The translations under genes were made by a program, and so were the position numbers. From contig NZ_JAWQJT010000003.1 in NCBI RefSeq assembly GCF_033441515.1, forward strand, positions 930,001 to 994,000: DNA of 64,000 nt. The letters are read 5' to 3'. Below, piece by piece: positions 20,662 through 29,748 of this stretch (its first letter is position 1; each line of letters begins with the position of its first letter). The stretch is from Amycolatopsis solani. GTDB taxonomy: Bacteria > Actinomycetota > Actinomycetes > Mycobacteriales > Pseudonocardiaceae. The notes under the pieces are model-generated. The model was given only the letters and a program-made list of their open reading frames with translations. It searched no databases and was not told where the DNA came from.

Positions 20662-22784
20662 TCGGATTCCGTCTCCGTCCGCTGCAGCACGATCAGGGAC
20701 CGGGCGGGGAGGGTCAGCTGGCCGCCGCCTTCGATCGGTTCCGCGCCGGCGGGCTCCACCTCGCCGGTCGCGGTGTCGACGACGACGGTCCACTGCCTGC
20801 CGTACCCGTTGCCCGGGAGCTTGGCGTCGATGTCCTCGTAGTGGGCGTTGAAGGCGAGCAGGAACGAGTCGTCCTCGACCTTCATGCCGCGCTGGTCGAG
20901 GTCCGGGATCGCCTTGCCGTTGAGGAAGACGACGACCGCCTTGCCGAAGCCGTCGTCCCAGTTCTGCTCGGTCATCTCTTCGCCGGCCGGGGTGAACCAG
21001 GCGATGTCGCCGAGCTTGTCGCCCTTGCCGACCGGCCCGCCCTGGAAGAACCGGCGGCGGCGGAACACCGGGTGCTTGTGCCGGAACGCGCTCAGCCCGC
21101 CGGTGAACTTGACCAGGTCCGCGTTCTCCTTGGCCAGTTCCCAGTCCATCCAGGACAGTGCGGAGTCCTGGCAGTAGACGTTGTTGTTGCCCTGCTGGGT
21201 CCGGCCGAACTCGTCGCCGTGCAGGATCATCGGCACGCCCTGGGAGAGCAGTACCGTGGCCAGCATGTTGCGCTGCTGGCGGAGGCGCAGCTCGTTCACC
21301 TCGGGGTCGTCGGTTTCGCCCTCGACCCCGTGGTTCCACGACCGGTTGTCGTCGGCGCCGTCGCGGCCGTCCTCGCCGTTGGCCTCGTTGTGCTTTTCGT
21401 TGTAGGACACCAGGTCCCGCAGCGTGAAGCCGTCGTGCGCGGTGACGAAGTTGATCGACGCGAACGGGCGGCGGCCGTCGTCCTGGTAGAGGTCCGACGA
21501 GCCGGTGATGCGGGAGGCGAACTCGCCGAGCGTCGAGGGCTCGCCGCGCCAGAAGTCGCGGACGGTGTCGCGGTACTGCCCGTTCCACTCCGTCCACAAC
21601 GGCGGGAAGTTGCCGACCTGGTACCCGCCGGGCCCGACGTCCCACGGCTCGGCGATCAGCTTCACCTGGCTGACGATCGGGTCCTGCTGCACGAGGTCGA
21701 AGAACGTGGACAGCCGGTCGACGTCGTAGAACTCGCGCGCCAGCGCGGAGGCGAGGTCGAAGCGGAAGCCGTCGACGTGCATCTCCGTCACCCAGTACCG
21801 CAGCGAGTCCATGATCAGCTGCAGGGTGTGCGGGTTGCGGACGTTGAGGGAGTTCCCGGTGCCGGTGTAGTCCATGTAGTACTCGGGCTCCCCCTCCACC
21901 AGCCGGTAGTAGGCCTCGTTGTCGATGCCCCGCATCGACAGCGTCGGCCCGAGGTGGTTTCCCTCGGCCGTGTGGTTGTAAACCACGTCCAGGATGACTT
22001 CGATGCCGGCCTCGTGGAAGGCCTTCACCATGCCCTTGAACTCCTGGACCTGCCCGCCCTCGCCGGGCATCGCCGCGTACGAGTCGTGCGGCGCGAAGTA
22101 CCCGATCGTGTTGTAGCCCCAGTAGTTCGTGAGGCCCTTTTCCTCGAGGCCGTGGTCGGAGACGAACTGGTGCACCGGCAGCAGTTCCACCGCGGTGACG
22201 CCGAGCTTCTGCAGGTGCTCGACGACGGCGGGGTGCGCGAGCCCGGCGTACGTGCCCCGCAGCGCCTCGGGCACGAACGGGTGGTTCACGGTCATGCCCT
22301 TGACGTGGGCCTCGTAGATGACCGTCTCGTTGTACGGCCGCTTCGGCTGGCGGTCGTTGCCCCAGTCGAAGAACGGGTTCGCGACCAGCGAGTACGGCAC
22401 CCGGCCCGCGGAGTCGGCGTCGTTGCGCTCCTCGGGGTTGTCGAACTGGTAGCCGAACAGCGACTCGTCCCACTTCACGCCGTGCGAGACGGCCTTCGCG
22501 TACGGGTCGATGAGCAGCTTGTTCGGGTTGCAGCGCAGGCCGCGCTTCGGGTCGTACGGGCCGTGCACCCGGAACCCGTACCGCTGCCCGGGCCCGACGT
22601 TGAGCAGGTAGCCGTGGTGGACGAAGCCGTCCACCTCTTCGAGCGCGTGGCGCGTCTCGTTGCCGTCGGCGTCGAACAGGCACAGTTCGACCCGCTCGGC
22701 CACCTCGGAGAACAGGGCGAAGTTCGTCCCCACTCCGTCGTAGGTGGCGCCGAGCGGGTAGGGCGTTCCTGGCCAGGGCCGCAC
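20658..22784 (-). CDS. glgX: Glycogen debranching enzyme GlgX/TreX, copy 2
   Basis: Debranching enzyme that supplies linear glucan to TreY. 708 residues. It has the N-terminal VRPWPGTPYPLGATYDGVGT, the CBM48 domain, and the four GH13 blocks VILDVVYNHTAEG, VDGFRFDLASA, KLIAEPWDV and NFVTAHDGF. The GTG at 22784 is chosen because GAGGAGACC lies directly upstream and because it begins the conserved N-terminus. Longer in-frame starts run into malQ. First member of the translationally coupled glgX-treY-treZ set; 76 bp after malQ. It is the better match to TreX by position. Confidence 0.95.
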   Translation of the reverse strand: MRPWPGTPYPLGATYDGVGTNFALFSEVAERVELCLFDADGNETRHALEEVDGFVHHGYLLNVGPGQRYGFRVHGPYDPKRGLRCNPNKLLIDPYAKAVSHGVKWDESLFGYQFDNPEERNDADSAGRVPYSLVANPFFDWGNDRQPKRPYNETVIYEAHVKGMTVNHPFVPEALRGTYAGLAHPAVVEHLQKLGVTAVELLPVHQFVSDHGLEEKGLTNYWGYNTIGYFAPHDSYAAMPGEGGQVQEFKGMVKAFHEAGIEVILDVVYNHTAEGNHLGPTLSMRGIDNEAYYRLVEGEPEYYMDYTGTGNSLNVRNPHTLQLIMDSLRYWVTEMHVDGFRFDLASALAREFYDVDRLSTFFDLVQQDPIVSQVKLIAEPWDVGPGGYQVGNFPPLWTEWNGQYRDTVRDFWRGEPSTLGEFASRITGSSDLYQDDGRRPFASINFVTAHDGFTLRDLVSYNEKHNEANGEDGRDGADDNRSWNHGVEGETDDPEVNELRLRQQRNMLATVLLSQGVPMILHGDEFGRTQQGNNNVYCQDSALSWMDWELAKENADLVKFTGGLSAFRHKHPVFRRRRFFQGGPVGKGDKLGDIAWFTPAGEEMTEQNWDDGFGKAVVVFLNGKAIPDLDQRGMKVEDDSFLLAFNAHYEDIDAKLPGNGYGRQWTVVVDTATGEVEPAGAEPIEGGGQLTLPARSLIVLQRTETESE

Positions 22785-22860
22785 TGAGGTCTCCTCGAGC
22801 TTGGGTCGTGCCGGTGTCGTCCGTGTCGACGGACGTGAGTCGTGCGCCGCGAAGAAGCCG

Positions 22861-24828
22861 TTACCCGGGCAACGGACGGGCCGCCGCGAGCGGTGCGACC
22901 GCCGCGCGGACCCCCTTCGCGGTGAAGAAGCCGTCGACGCTGACGGGGAGGCGGATCCGCCAGTTAGGGTACTGGTCGACCGTGCCGGGCAGATTCGGCT
23001 GCCGCACCTGGCCCGAGACGTCGGCCGGCGAGGTGAGAACCAGCCTCGAAGCGGCTTTCGCGAGCAGGGTGTGCAGCGCGACGACCGGATCGCCGTCCGG
23101 AATCCCTTCGCGCGCAACAAGATCCATGAGCGCCGCCCGTTCGGCCGCGGCGGCTTCTTCCTCGGCGTCGGCACCGCGGTCCAGCAGCCCCAGCTCGGCG
23201 CGCACGCGGACGTGCTCGCCGCGCAGCCAGCCCGAGACGGTCGGCAGGTCGTGCGTGGAGATGCTGGCCATCGCGTCCGGGTCCCAGCTCTCCGGGGGCG
23301 TGAACGGCTGGCCCGGCGCGTCCCAGTCGCGTTCGAACCACAGGACGGCGGAGCTGAGCATGCCCCGCTCGTGCATGGTTTCGGTGACGACCTCTTCGAC
23401 GGTCCCGAGGTCCTCCCCCACGACGACCGCGCCGGCCCGGTGCGCCTCGAGCGCGAGCACCCCGGTCATCGCCTCGGCGTCGTAGTGCACGTAGGTGCCG
23501 CGGTGCGCGGGCTCGCCCGGCGGGATCCACCAGAGCCGCCACAGCCCGGCGATGTGGTCGACGCGGATGCCGTCGGCGTAGCGAAGGACCCCGCGGATGA
23601 CGTCCCGGAAGGGCGCGTACCCGGCCTCGGCCAGCTTGTCGGGCCGCCACGGCGGCAGGTTCCAGTCCTGCCCCTGCTGGTTGAACGCGTCCGGCGGCGC
23701 GCCGACCCGCACGTCGGCGGCGAAGACGTCCCGCGCCGCCCAGGTGTCGGCGCCACCGGGGTGCACCCCGACCGGGAGGTCGTGGACGATTCCGACGGTC
23801 ATCCCGGCGTCGCGGGCCGCGGTTCGCGCGGCCTCCAGCTGGACCCGGCAGAGGTGCTGCAGCCAGCTGTGGAAGGCGACGCGGTCCCGCAGCTCGTCAC
23901 GGGCCTTCCCGACGTCGGCCCCGGCGGGGTCCCGCAGGCCTTCCGGCCAGTCCCGCCAGTCGGCGCCGTGCACTTCGGCGAGCGCGCAGAAGAGGCCGAA
24001 TTCCCGCAGGTCCCCGTCTTCGGGTACGTCTTCGACGCGGTGCGGCCACAGCAGTTCGAGCGCGGCCCGCTTCGCCGTCCAGACGGCGTCGTAGTCGATC
24101 AGCTCCCCGTCCCGGTCGGGCGCCAGCGACTCGACCGCCGCCCGCGTCGCGGCATCGGCCCGCGCGAACGTCTCGGTGTCGGTGACCCGCAGGTAGACGG
24201 GGTTGGCGAACCGGCGGCTCGCGGGCGAATACGGCGACCGCTCGACGGGGTGCGCCGGGCTGATCGCCTGCACGGGGTTGACCAGCACGACCCCGGCGTC
24301 CAGCTCGGCCGCCGACCGCGCCGCGAAGGTGGCGAGGTCGGCGTAGTCCCCGATGCCCCACGACCCGGCGGAGTGCAGGGAGTAGAGCTGCAGCATCCAC
24401 CCCCACGCGGGGGTCACGACGGGCAGCTTCGCGGGCACGACCGCGAGCACGACGTCCTGCTCGGCGGTGACCACCCGGTGCCAGCCGAGCGGCAGGTCAC
24501 CGGGCAGCTCACCGCTCACCCGGCGGCGCGTCCCGTCCTCGAGCACGACCTCGGCGTCCCCGGGCAGCGCCCTGGTCGCACCCTCCTCGACCACGATGGT
24601 CGGCGGCAGCGCGGGGGTGTCGGCGACGGCGTCGGCGCTGGTCACGTCGACCCCGAACTGCCGGAGAACGGCGGCGACGACCTCGTCGTCCACGTCGACC
24701 CAGACCTGGTCGGCGTTCTCGTACCGGGTGGCGACGCCGTACCGGTCGGCTAGCTGGTGCAGGGCACTGCGGGCGGGGATCTCGTCGGGCACGGGACCAG
24801 CATTCCGGTGCGGAGCCTTTCCCGCCAT
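22861..24828 (-). CDS. malQ: 4-alpha-glucanotransferase MalQ (amylomaltase)
   Basis: GH77 enzyme that disproportionates maltooligosaccharides, making longer chains and glucose. 655 residues, the long actinobacterial type with an extra N-terminal domain of about 140 residues before WGWMLQLYSLHSAGSWGIGDY. The catalytic nucleophile block YADGIRVDHIAGLWRLWWIP, the VVGEDLGTV Glu and the ISTHDLPTVSGW Asp are present. The start is uncertain: ATG 24828, or a GTG twelve codons inside at 24792. It is divergent from the APC permease, 66 bp away. Possibly the promoter-proximal gene of the trehalose operon. Confidence 0.93.
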   Translation of the reverse strand: MAGKAPHRNAGPVPDEIPARSALHQLADRYGVATRYENADQVWVDVDDEVVAAVLRQFGVDVTSADAVADTPALPPTIVVEEGATRALPGDAEVVLEDGTRRRVSGELPGDLPLGWHRVVTAEQDVVLAVVPAKLPVVTPAWGWMLQLYSLHSAGSWGIGDYADLATFAARSAAELDAGVVLVNPVQAISPAHPVERSPYSPASRRFANPVYLRVTDTETFARADAATRAAVESLAPDRDGELIDYDAVWTAKRAALELLWPHRVEDVPEDGDLREFGLFCALAEVHGADWRDWPEGLRDPAGADVGKARDELRDRVAFHSWLQHLCRVQLEAARTAARDAGMTVGIVHDLPVGVHPGGADTWAARDVFAADVRVGAPPDAFNQQGQDWNLPPWRPDKLAEAGYAPFRDVIRGVLRYADGIRVDHIAGLWRLWWIPPGEPAHRGTYVHYDAEAMTGVLALEAHRAGAVVVGEDLGTVEEVVTETMHERGMLSSAVLWFERDWDAPGQPFTPPESWDPDAMASISTHDLPTVSGWLRGEHVRVRAELGLLDRGADAEEEAAAAERAALMDLVAREGIPDGDPVVALHTLLAKAASRLVLTSPADVSGQVRQPNLPGTVDQYPNWRIRLPVSVDGFFTAKGVRAAVAPLAAARPLPG

Positions 24829-24894
24829 CCGCGCGGGAAGACGTCACTCCGCGGCCGCGCTGCGGGAACCCCCGTGACCTTCTAACTTCTCCTC

Positions 24895-26358
24895 ATGGGT
24901 GTGCGGAGAACGCTGAACGTGGACGAGGTGCTGGCCCGCCAGGACTCCGGAGAGCTCAAGCGGCGGCTGCGCGGGCGCGACCTGGTCGGGTTCGGCGTCG
25001 GGATCATCATCGGTACCGGCATCTTCACCCTCGCGGGTGTCGAGGCGAAGACGCACGCCGGGCCGTCCGTGACGCTGTCGTTCGTGCTGGGCGCGGTCGT
25101 CGCCGGGCTCGCGGCGCTGTGCTACGCCGAGCTCGCCTCGAGCGTCCCGACGGCGGGAAGCGCTTACACGTACGCCTTCGCCACCCTCGGGGAGGTGTTC
25201 GCCTGGATCATCGGCTGGGACCTGCTGCTGGAGTTCGCGCTCGGCGCCGCCGTGGTGTCGCGCGGCTGGTCGGGCTACCTGGCGAACCTGCTCGGGCTCT
25301 CGCCGGAGTGGTTCGGCGAAGACGCGAAGGTCAACGTCGGCGCGGTGCTCATCATCGCCGTGCTGACCGTCGTCGCCGTGCTGGGCATCAAGGAGTCCGC
25401 CTGGCTGACCAACTTGCTGGTGTGCGTGAAGGTCGCCGTCTGCGTGCTGGTGCTCGCGGTCGGCCTGTTCTTCGTCAAGGGCGCCAACCTGACGCCGTTC
25501 ATTCCGCCGGCCCAGGCGCCCGCGGCCGGGACGACGGTGCTCGAGCAACCCATCGTCCAGGCCGCGCTGGGACTCGAGCAGTCGGTGTACGGCATCGCGG
25601 GCATGATCACCGCCGCCGCGGTCGTGTTCTTCGCCTACACCGGTTTCGAAGCCCTCGCGAACCTCGGCGAGGAGACGCTCAACCCGCGCAAGGACCTCCG
25701 CGTCGGCATCCTCGGCGCGCTCGCGGTGTGCGCGCTGCTCTACATCGGCGTGTCGATCGTGCTGACCGGCATGATCCCGTTCACCGACATCGACACGGGC
25801 GCGCCGCTGGCGGACGCGTTCGACCGGGTCGGCCAGCACTGGGTCGGCGCGCTGATCTCCCTCGGGGCGGTCACCGGCCTGACGTCGGTGATGATGGTCG
25901 AGCTGGTGACGATCGGGCGGATCGGCTTCGCGATGGGGCGCGACGGCCTGCTGCCGAAGGCGCTCGGCCAGGCGCACCCGCGCTGGGGCACCCCGCACCG
26001 GATGACGATCGGCGGCGCGGCGCTGATCGCCGTGCTGGCCGCGTTCATCCCGATCTCCGAGCTGGCCGACATGGTGAGCATCGGCGCGCTGTCGGCGATG
26101 ATCATCGTGGCGGTGGCGGTCCCGGTGCTGCGGCGCCGCCGTCCCGACCTGGACCGGCCGTTCTCCGTGCCGTTCTCGCCGGTGGTCCCGGTCCTGGCCG
26201 CGCTGGCGTGCCTGTACCTGATGCTCAACCTCAACGTGCTGACGTGGATCCGGTTCGCGGCGTGGCTGGTGATCGGCCTGGTGATCTACTTCGCCTACGG
26301 CAGGCGGCACTCCCGCTTCGCGCCCGAGAACGCGGTCAGTCCCAAGGGGACGGACTGA
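24895..26358 (+). CDS. APC-family amino acid permease, cationic amino acid transporter type
   Basis: 487 residues with about 12-13 membrane helices; imports or exchanges amino acids. The signature helix 1 (GFGVGIIIGTGIFTLAGV) and helix 6 (VVFFAYTGFEALANLGEE) match the CAT/YfnA branch. A Leu/Val-rich C-terminus ends in a basic tail. The precise substrate cannot be told. ATG start at 24895. Its last 23 bases overlap the end of the convergent gene 26336-27118. The glutamine synthetase-like gene nearby may process an imported amine or amino acid, which is only a context argument. Confidence 0.9.
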   Translation: MGVRRTLNVDEVLARQDSGELKRRLRGRDLVGFGVGIIIGTGIFTLAGVEAKTHAGPSVTLSFVLGAVVAGLAALCYAELASSVPTAGSAYTYAFATLGEVFAWIIGWDLLLEFALGAAVVSRGWSGYLANLLGLSPEWFGEDAKVNVGAVLIIAVLTVVAVLGIKESAWLTNLLVCVKVAVCVLVLAVGLFFVKGANLTPFIPPAQAPAAGTTVLEQPIVQAALGLEQSVYGIAGMITAAAVVFFAYTGFEALANLGEETLNPRKDLRVGILGALAVCALLYIGVSIVLTGMIPFTDIDTGAPLADAFDRVGQHWVGALISLGAVTGLTSVMMVELVTIGRIGFAMGRDGLLPKALGQAHPRWGTPHRMTIGGAALIAVLAAFIPISELADMVSIGALSAMIIVAVAVPVLRRRRPDLDRPFSVPFSPVVPVLAALACLYLMLNLNVLTWIRFAAWLVIGLVIYFAYGRRHSRFAPENAVSPKGTD

Positions 26359-27118
26359 GCCCGGCGACGCGGGCCGCTTCGCGGACGACGCCGGCCTGGT
26401 CGGCGTCGACGGCCACGAGGACGCCGAGTCCGCTCAGCGCCGCCGTCACCCATTCGACCGGCTGGTCGTGGATCCCGTTGTCGCCCAACGACGGGTAAGT
26501 GTCCACAACGGACACCAGGGTGCCTTCGGCGCCGATGCGGATCCCGGCCAAGAGCACGAAGTGGCCGCCGGGCGGGCGCCAGCGGGACGTCCAGAGGGGC
26601 GGGACGCCGGTGTCGAGGTAGTCGAGCAGCGCGCGTTCCGGGGTGTCGTGGGCGCCGAGCTCGGCGCCGTCGACCCGGGCGATCACCGCGACGCGCGGGA
26701 CGTCCCACAGGCCGACCAGCAGGTCGAAGAGCGACTCGGTGGTCCACGACCCCGTGACCGGCACCGCCGTCAGTGCCCCGCGCGACAGCGAGCCGACGGC
26801 GGTGGCCAGCCCGGAAACCCTCGTCCCGGCGGCGGCCGGATCGTCGACGACCGGCAGCGGCACCCGGAACCCGGCGCGGCCGGCTTCGCCCCGCGGGCGC
26901 ACGACCGGCCCGCGGACGGTGCCCGCGGCCGCCGCGACGGCGTCCTGGTCGGGCACGTCGAGCCCGGCCGCGCGCAGCGCCGCGAGGCCGCAGAACGCCG
27001 CGGCCAGGCCGTCCTTCTGCGGCAGCTCCGCCTGGGCCACCGCGGCCAGCCGCGCGCCGCCCGGCAGCCAGCGCACCCCGGACAGGTCGAGCTGCCCGCC
27101 GTCGATCCCCGAAGACAT
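26336..27118 (-). CDS. Papain-like-fold protein of unknown function
   Basis: 260 residues, not confidently named; it may belong to an actinobacterial DUF family with a peptidase C39/BtrH-like fold. A likely catalytic triad is visible: Cys43 in AAFCGLAALRA, His in GGHFVLLAGI (about residue 185) and Asp in VSVVDTYPSLG (about 203). There is no signal peptide or membrane segment, so it should be cytosolic. Substrate and reaction are unknown; a transglutaminase, amidase or acyltransferase role is possible. It converges on and overlaps the APC permease by 23 bp and lies 49 bp upstream of no further gene on its strand except the permease shadow. Confidence 0.72.
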   Translation of the reverse strand: MSSGIDGGQLDLSGVRWLPGGARLAAVAQAELPQKDGLAAAFCGLAALRAAGLDVPDQDAVAAAAGTVRGPVVRPRGEAGRAGFRVPLPVVDDPAAAGTRVSGLATAVGSLSRGALTAVPVTGSWTTESLFDLLVGLWDVPRVAVIARVDGAELGAHDTPERALLDYLDTGVPPLWTSRWRPPGGHFVLLAGIRIGAEGTLVSVVDTYPSLGDNGIHDQPVEWVTAALSGLGVLVAVDADQAGVVREAARVAGLSPSPWD

Positions 27119-27167
27119 CGGTCCCCTCAGTGACTTCCCGGATTCCGTGGGGTCATCATCCCAGCCT

Positions 27168-28511
27168 TCAATAACGCCACAGGTGCGCGGCGACGATCTC
27201 GTCGGCCGTGCGTTCGGCCGCCCACGCCGCGTCGGACGCCCGGACGGCGCGGAAGGCGCCCAGCAGGTCGTCGCCGAGCACCCCGGCGATCCGCGGCGTG
27301 GCGAGCAGCGCGGCGTCCTGTTCGGCGGTGTCGGCCGGCAGCCGCCGCACCCCGCGCGTCTCCCGCTCCCCCGCCGTCCAGCCGCCCGGGTCTTCCCCGA
27401 TCGGCTCGGACAGCGCGCAGGCGTCCTCGATGCCGGCCATCCCGGCGGCGAGCACGACCGCCAGCGCGAGATAGGGGTTGGCCGAGGCGTCGGACGTCTT
27501 GAGCTCGACGTTCGCGTGGCCGACGCCCAGCAGCGGCGAGCCGGGGACGTACCGCAGCGGCGCTTCGCGGTTTTCGACGCCCCAGAACGCGTACGCGCCC
27601 GCGAAGTAGCCGGGCCGCAGCCGCAGGGTGGACGGAACGCTCGGCGCGGTGACCGCGGTCAGCGCCGGCAGGTCGCGCAGCAGCCCGGCGAGGTAGCCGG
27701 CCCCGTCCCCGCCGAGGTCGTCGAGCAGGTTCCGCCCCTTGCGGTGCACCGAGGTGTGCAGGTGCCAGCCGTTCCCGGCCGCACCGAGCCCGACGAGCGG
27801 CGCGAAGCTGACGGCGAGCCCGTGCGCGTGTGCGGCGGCGTGAATGGTCTGCCTCGCCAGCAGCTGATCATCGGCGGCACCCACCGGATCGGTGGCGGCG
27901 AGCGACAGCTCGACCTGCGCAACGCCGTACTCGGCGTGCAACTGCCCGATGCGCAGCCCGTTGGCGGCGAAGTCGTGCAGCAGGGCGGCGACGAAGCCGT
28001 CGAGCCGGACCAGTGCGTGCGGGCTGTAGGCGGGCCCGGGGTGCCCGGGCGCGGTCACGATGTCGGCACTGCCCGCGGGAGCGACGGCGAATTCGAGCTC
28101 GTACCCGGCCCGGAACTCGAGCCCCCGCCGAGCCCCCTCGGCGACCTGGGCCTCGAGCACGGCCCGCTGGCAGTAGGGCCACGGCTCGCCATCCCGCGTG
28201 AGCTGCCGCACGGGCGCCCAGGCGAGCGCGGGCTGCCCGGCCAGCCGCCGCAGCCGCTCGACGACGGGCACGAGCCGGATGTCCCCGGACGGCGTGGCGA
28301 GCCCGGCGTGCCCGTAGGTGATGGCGTCGTGGCTGTCGAAGACGGCGAAGAGCGAGGTGGCCCCCACCCCCCGCACGGCAGCGTCGGCGAGCCCGGCGAC
28401 GGGAACGATCCGCGAGCGCGGAATGCCGTTGTTGTCCGCCCAGGCGAGGTGAACACCCCCCACCCCGGCGGCAGCGAAGTCCTTCGCCGCCGCGGACGCC
28501 GCCTTGGTCAT
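27168..28511 (-). CDS. Glutamine synthetase-like gamma-glutamyl ligase
   Basis: GS-family ATP-dependent ligase of 447 residues, of the GlnA3/GlnA4 or PuuA kind rather than GlnA. The Mg2+-binding block is YELEFAV; EYGVAQVELSL and GNGWHLHTSVH follow, then the ATP/substrate ENREAPLRYV and the C-terminal SANPYLALAVVLAAGMAGI. It lacks the adenylylation loop of GlnA. Probable substrates are amines, polyamines or ethanolamine rather than ammonia (family knowledge; not provable here). ATG 28511 has GGAGGAAG nine bases upstream. Upstream lies 1.2 kb of repeat DNA. Confidence 0.86.
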   Translation of the reverse strand: MTKAASAAAKDFAAAGVGGVHLAWADNNGIPRSRIVPVAGLADAAVRGVGATSLFAVFDSHDAITYGHAGLATPSGDIRLVPVVERLRRLAGQPALAWAPVRQLTRDGEPWPYCQRAVLEAQVAEGARRGLEFRAGYELEFAVAPAGSADIVTAPGHPGPAYSPHALVRLDGFVAALLHDFAANGLRIGQLHAEYGVAQVELSLAATDPVGAADDQLLARQTIHAAAHAHGLAVSFAPLVGLGAAGNGWHLHTSVHRKGRNLLDDLGGDGAGYLAGLLRDLPALTAVTAPSVPSTLRLRPGYFAGAYAFWGVENREAPLRYVPGSPLLGVGHANVELKTSDASANPYLALAVVLAAGMAGIEDACALSEPIGEDPGGWTAGERETRGVRRLPADTAEQDAALLATPRIAGVLGDDLLGAFRAVRASDAAWAAERTADEIVAAHLWRY

Positions 28512-28680
28512 GGCCACCCGCTTCCTCCGGCCCCGGACGGACCCCACCCATCCCGGGGGACGAGCCCCGCTCCAGCGTATCGGGCGGGTCCGACGAAACG
28601 GCTTGGAAAGGGGGGCGCGGAGGCGAGTTGTCCACATCACGGGCGGGCTGTGGAGAACTCGGTGGGGCGGTTCCGCGGGT

Positions 28681-28940
28681 GCGGTCCGGCAGGCACGCTG
28701 TGGCGGGCGAGGTCTGGCGGGCACGGTCCCGCAGACACGGTCTGGCGCGTGCGGTCCCGCCGGCGCGATCTGGCGGCCCCAACGGCGCCGGAACGCTCCC
28801 GGAGGCGCGGTCCGGCAGGCACGCTGTGGCGGGCGAGGTCTGGCGGGCAGGCTCCCGCAGACACGGTCTGGCGCGTGCGGTCCCGCCGGCGCGATCTGGC
28901 GGCCCCAACGGCGCCGGAACGCTCCCGGAGGCGCGGTCCG
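28681..28940. repeat. 126-bp tandem repeat, two copies and a partial third
   Basis: Units begin at 28681, 28807 and 28933, all starting GCGGTCCGGCAGGCA. The two full copies are almost identical (a few changes around 28720/28846). The period is 42 codons, so several frames stay open without implying a gene. Inside each unit a degenerate 21-24-bp motif (GCGGGCACGGTCCCGCAGAC-like) recurs. Confidence 0.9.
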
Positions 28941-29300
28941 GCAGGCAAAGGTCCGGCGAGCACACCCCCGCAGCCGCAGTCCTCCGGGCCCAGCGGCGCG
29001 CCGGCTCACTCCCGCAGACACGGTCGGGTGGCCCCAGCGGCGCCGGCAAGCTCCCGGACGAACAGTCTGGTGAGCACGCTCCCGCAGGCACGCTCTGACG
29101 TGCGAAGGACGGACGAAGGTCCGGCGAGCACACCCCCACGACCGCAGTCCGGCAGCGCCCCCGCAGACACGCCCCGGCGGGCGAAGACCGGCGGACACGG
29201 CCCCGCAGACACGCCCTGGCGGGCAAAGGTCCGGCGGGCACGTCCCCGAAAGCACGCCCCGGCGGGCCCAGCCACGCCGGCTTCGCCGACCTGCCGCAGG
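28941..29300. repeat. Degenerate GC-rich minisatellite continuing from the 126-bp array
   Basis: Variants of the short motif GGCGGGCACGGCCCCGCAGA recur irregularly (for example around 29060-29100 and 29165-29250). They read as decayed copies of the same unit as the 126-bp repeat. No frame has convincing codon bias, and I see no promoter or RNA structure. Confidence 0.6.
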
Positions 29301-29481
29301 CGGGCGAAGCCGAGAGGAGCGACCCGACCTGCACCCCGAGGCTGCCTGGGACGGCCGCGACCGGCGAATCCACCCTGAGCCGCAAACCGGCGCCTTCAGC
29401 CCGCCCAAGCCCCGCTACAGCCCCGCCCAAGCCCTCCTGTGGCTCCACCCGGGCGGCCCGCCAAAGCCGCCCGACCAAATC

Positions 29482-29714
29482 AGCCCACTCCGGTCCTGCG
29501 GGAGCGGCCAGACCGACCGGCACCACCAAAGCGCAGCCCACCCGAGCAGCCCACTCCGGTCCTGCGGGAGCGGCCAGACCGACCGGCACCACCAAAGCGC
29601 AGCCCACCCGAGCAGCCCACTCCGGTCCCGCGGAAGCGGCCAGACCGACCGGCACCACCAAAGCGCAGCCCACCCGAGCAGCCCACTCCGGTCCCGCGGA
29701 AGCGGCCAGACCGA
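29482..29714. repeat. 66-bp tandem repeat, three and a half copies
   Basis: Units start at 29482, 29548, 29614 and 29680, each beginning AGCCCACTCCGGTCC. The first two carry CTGCGGGAG and the last two CCGCGGAAG at the same place, so the array grew in at least two steps. The period equals 22 codons. It ends 35 bp from the eamA stop codon. Codon statistics in all frames look non-coding. Confidence 0.93.
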
Positions 29715-29748
29715 GCTGCTCCACCAGAACGGCTGCCCCCACCAGGCC

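Noticed and set aside
26643..29378. A 911-codon open frame on the plus strand through the repeat region
   Set aside because: It is antisense to the ligase and papain-like genes, is Arg/Pro/Ala-rich, and owes its length to GC-rich sequence and repeats with periods divisible by three.
29482..29714. Possible CRISPR array
   Set aside because: Units are contiguous without spacers and vary only in a few bases; no cas genes are present.
27868..29742. A minus-strand open frame with a 22-residue repeat starting just after eamA
   Set aside because: Runs into the ligase gene in another frame, with repeat variants that change amino acids and poor codon use.
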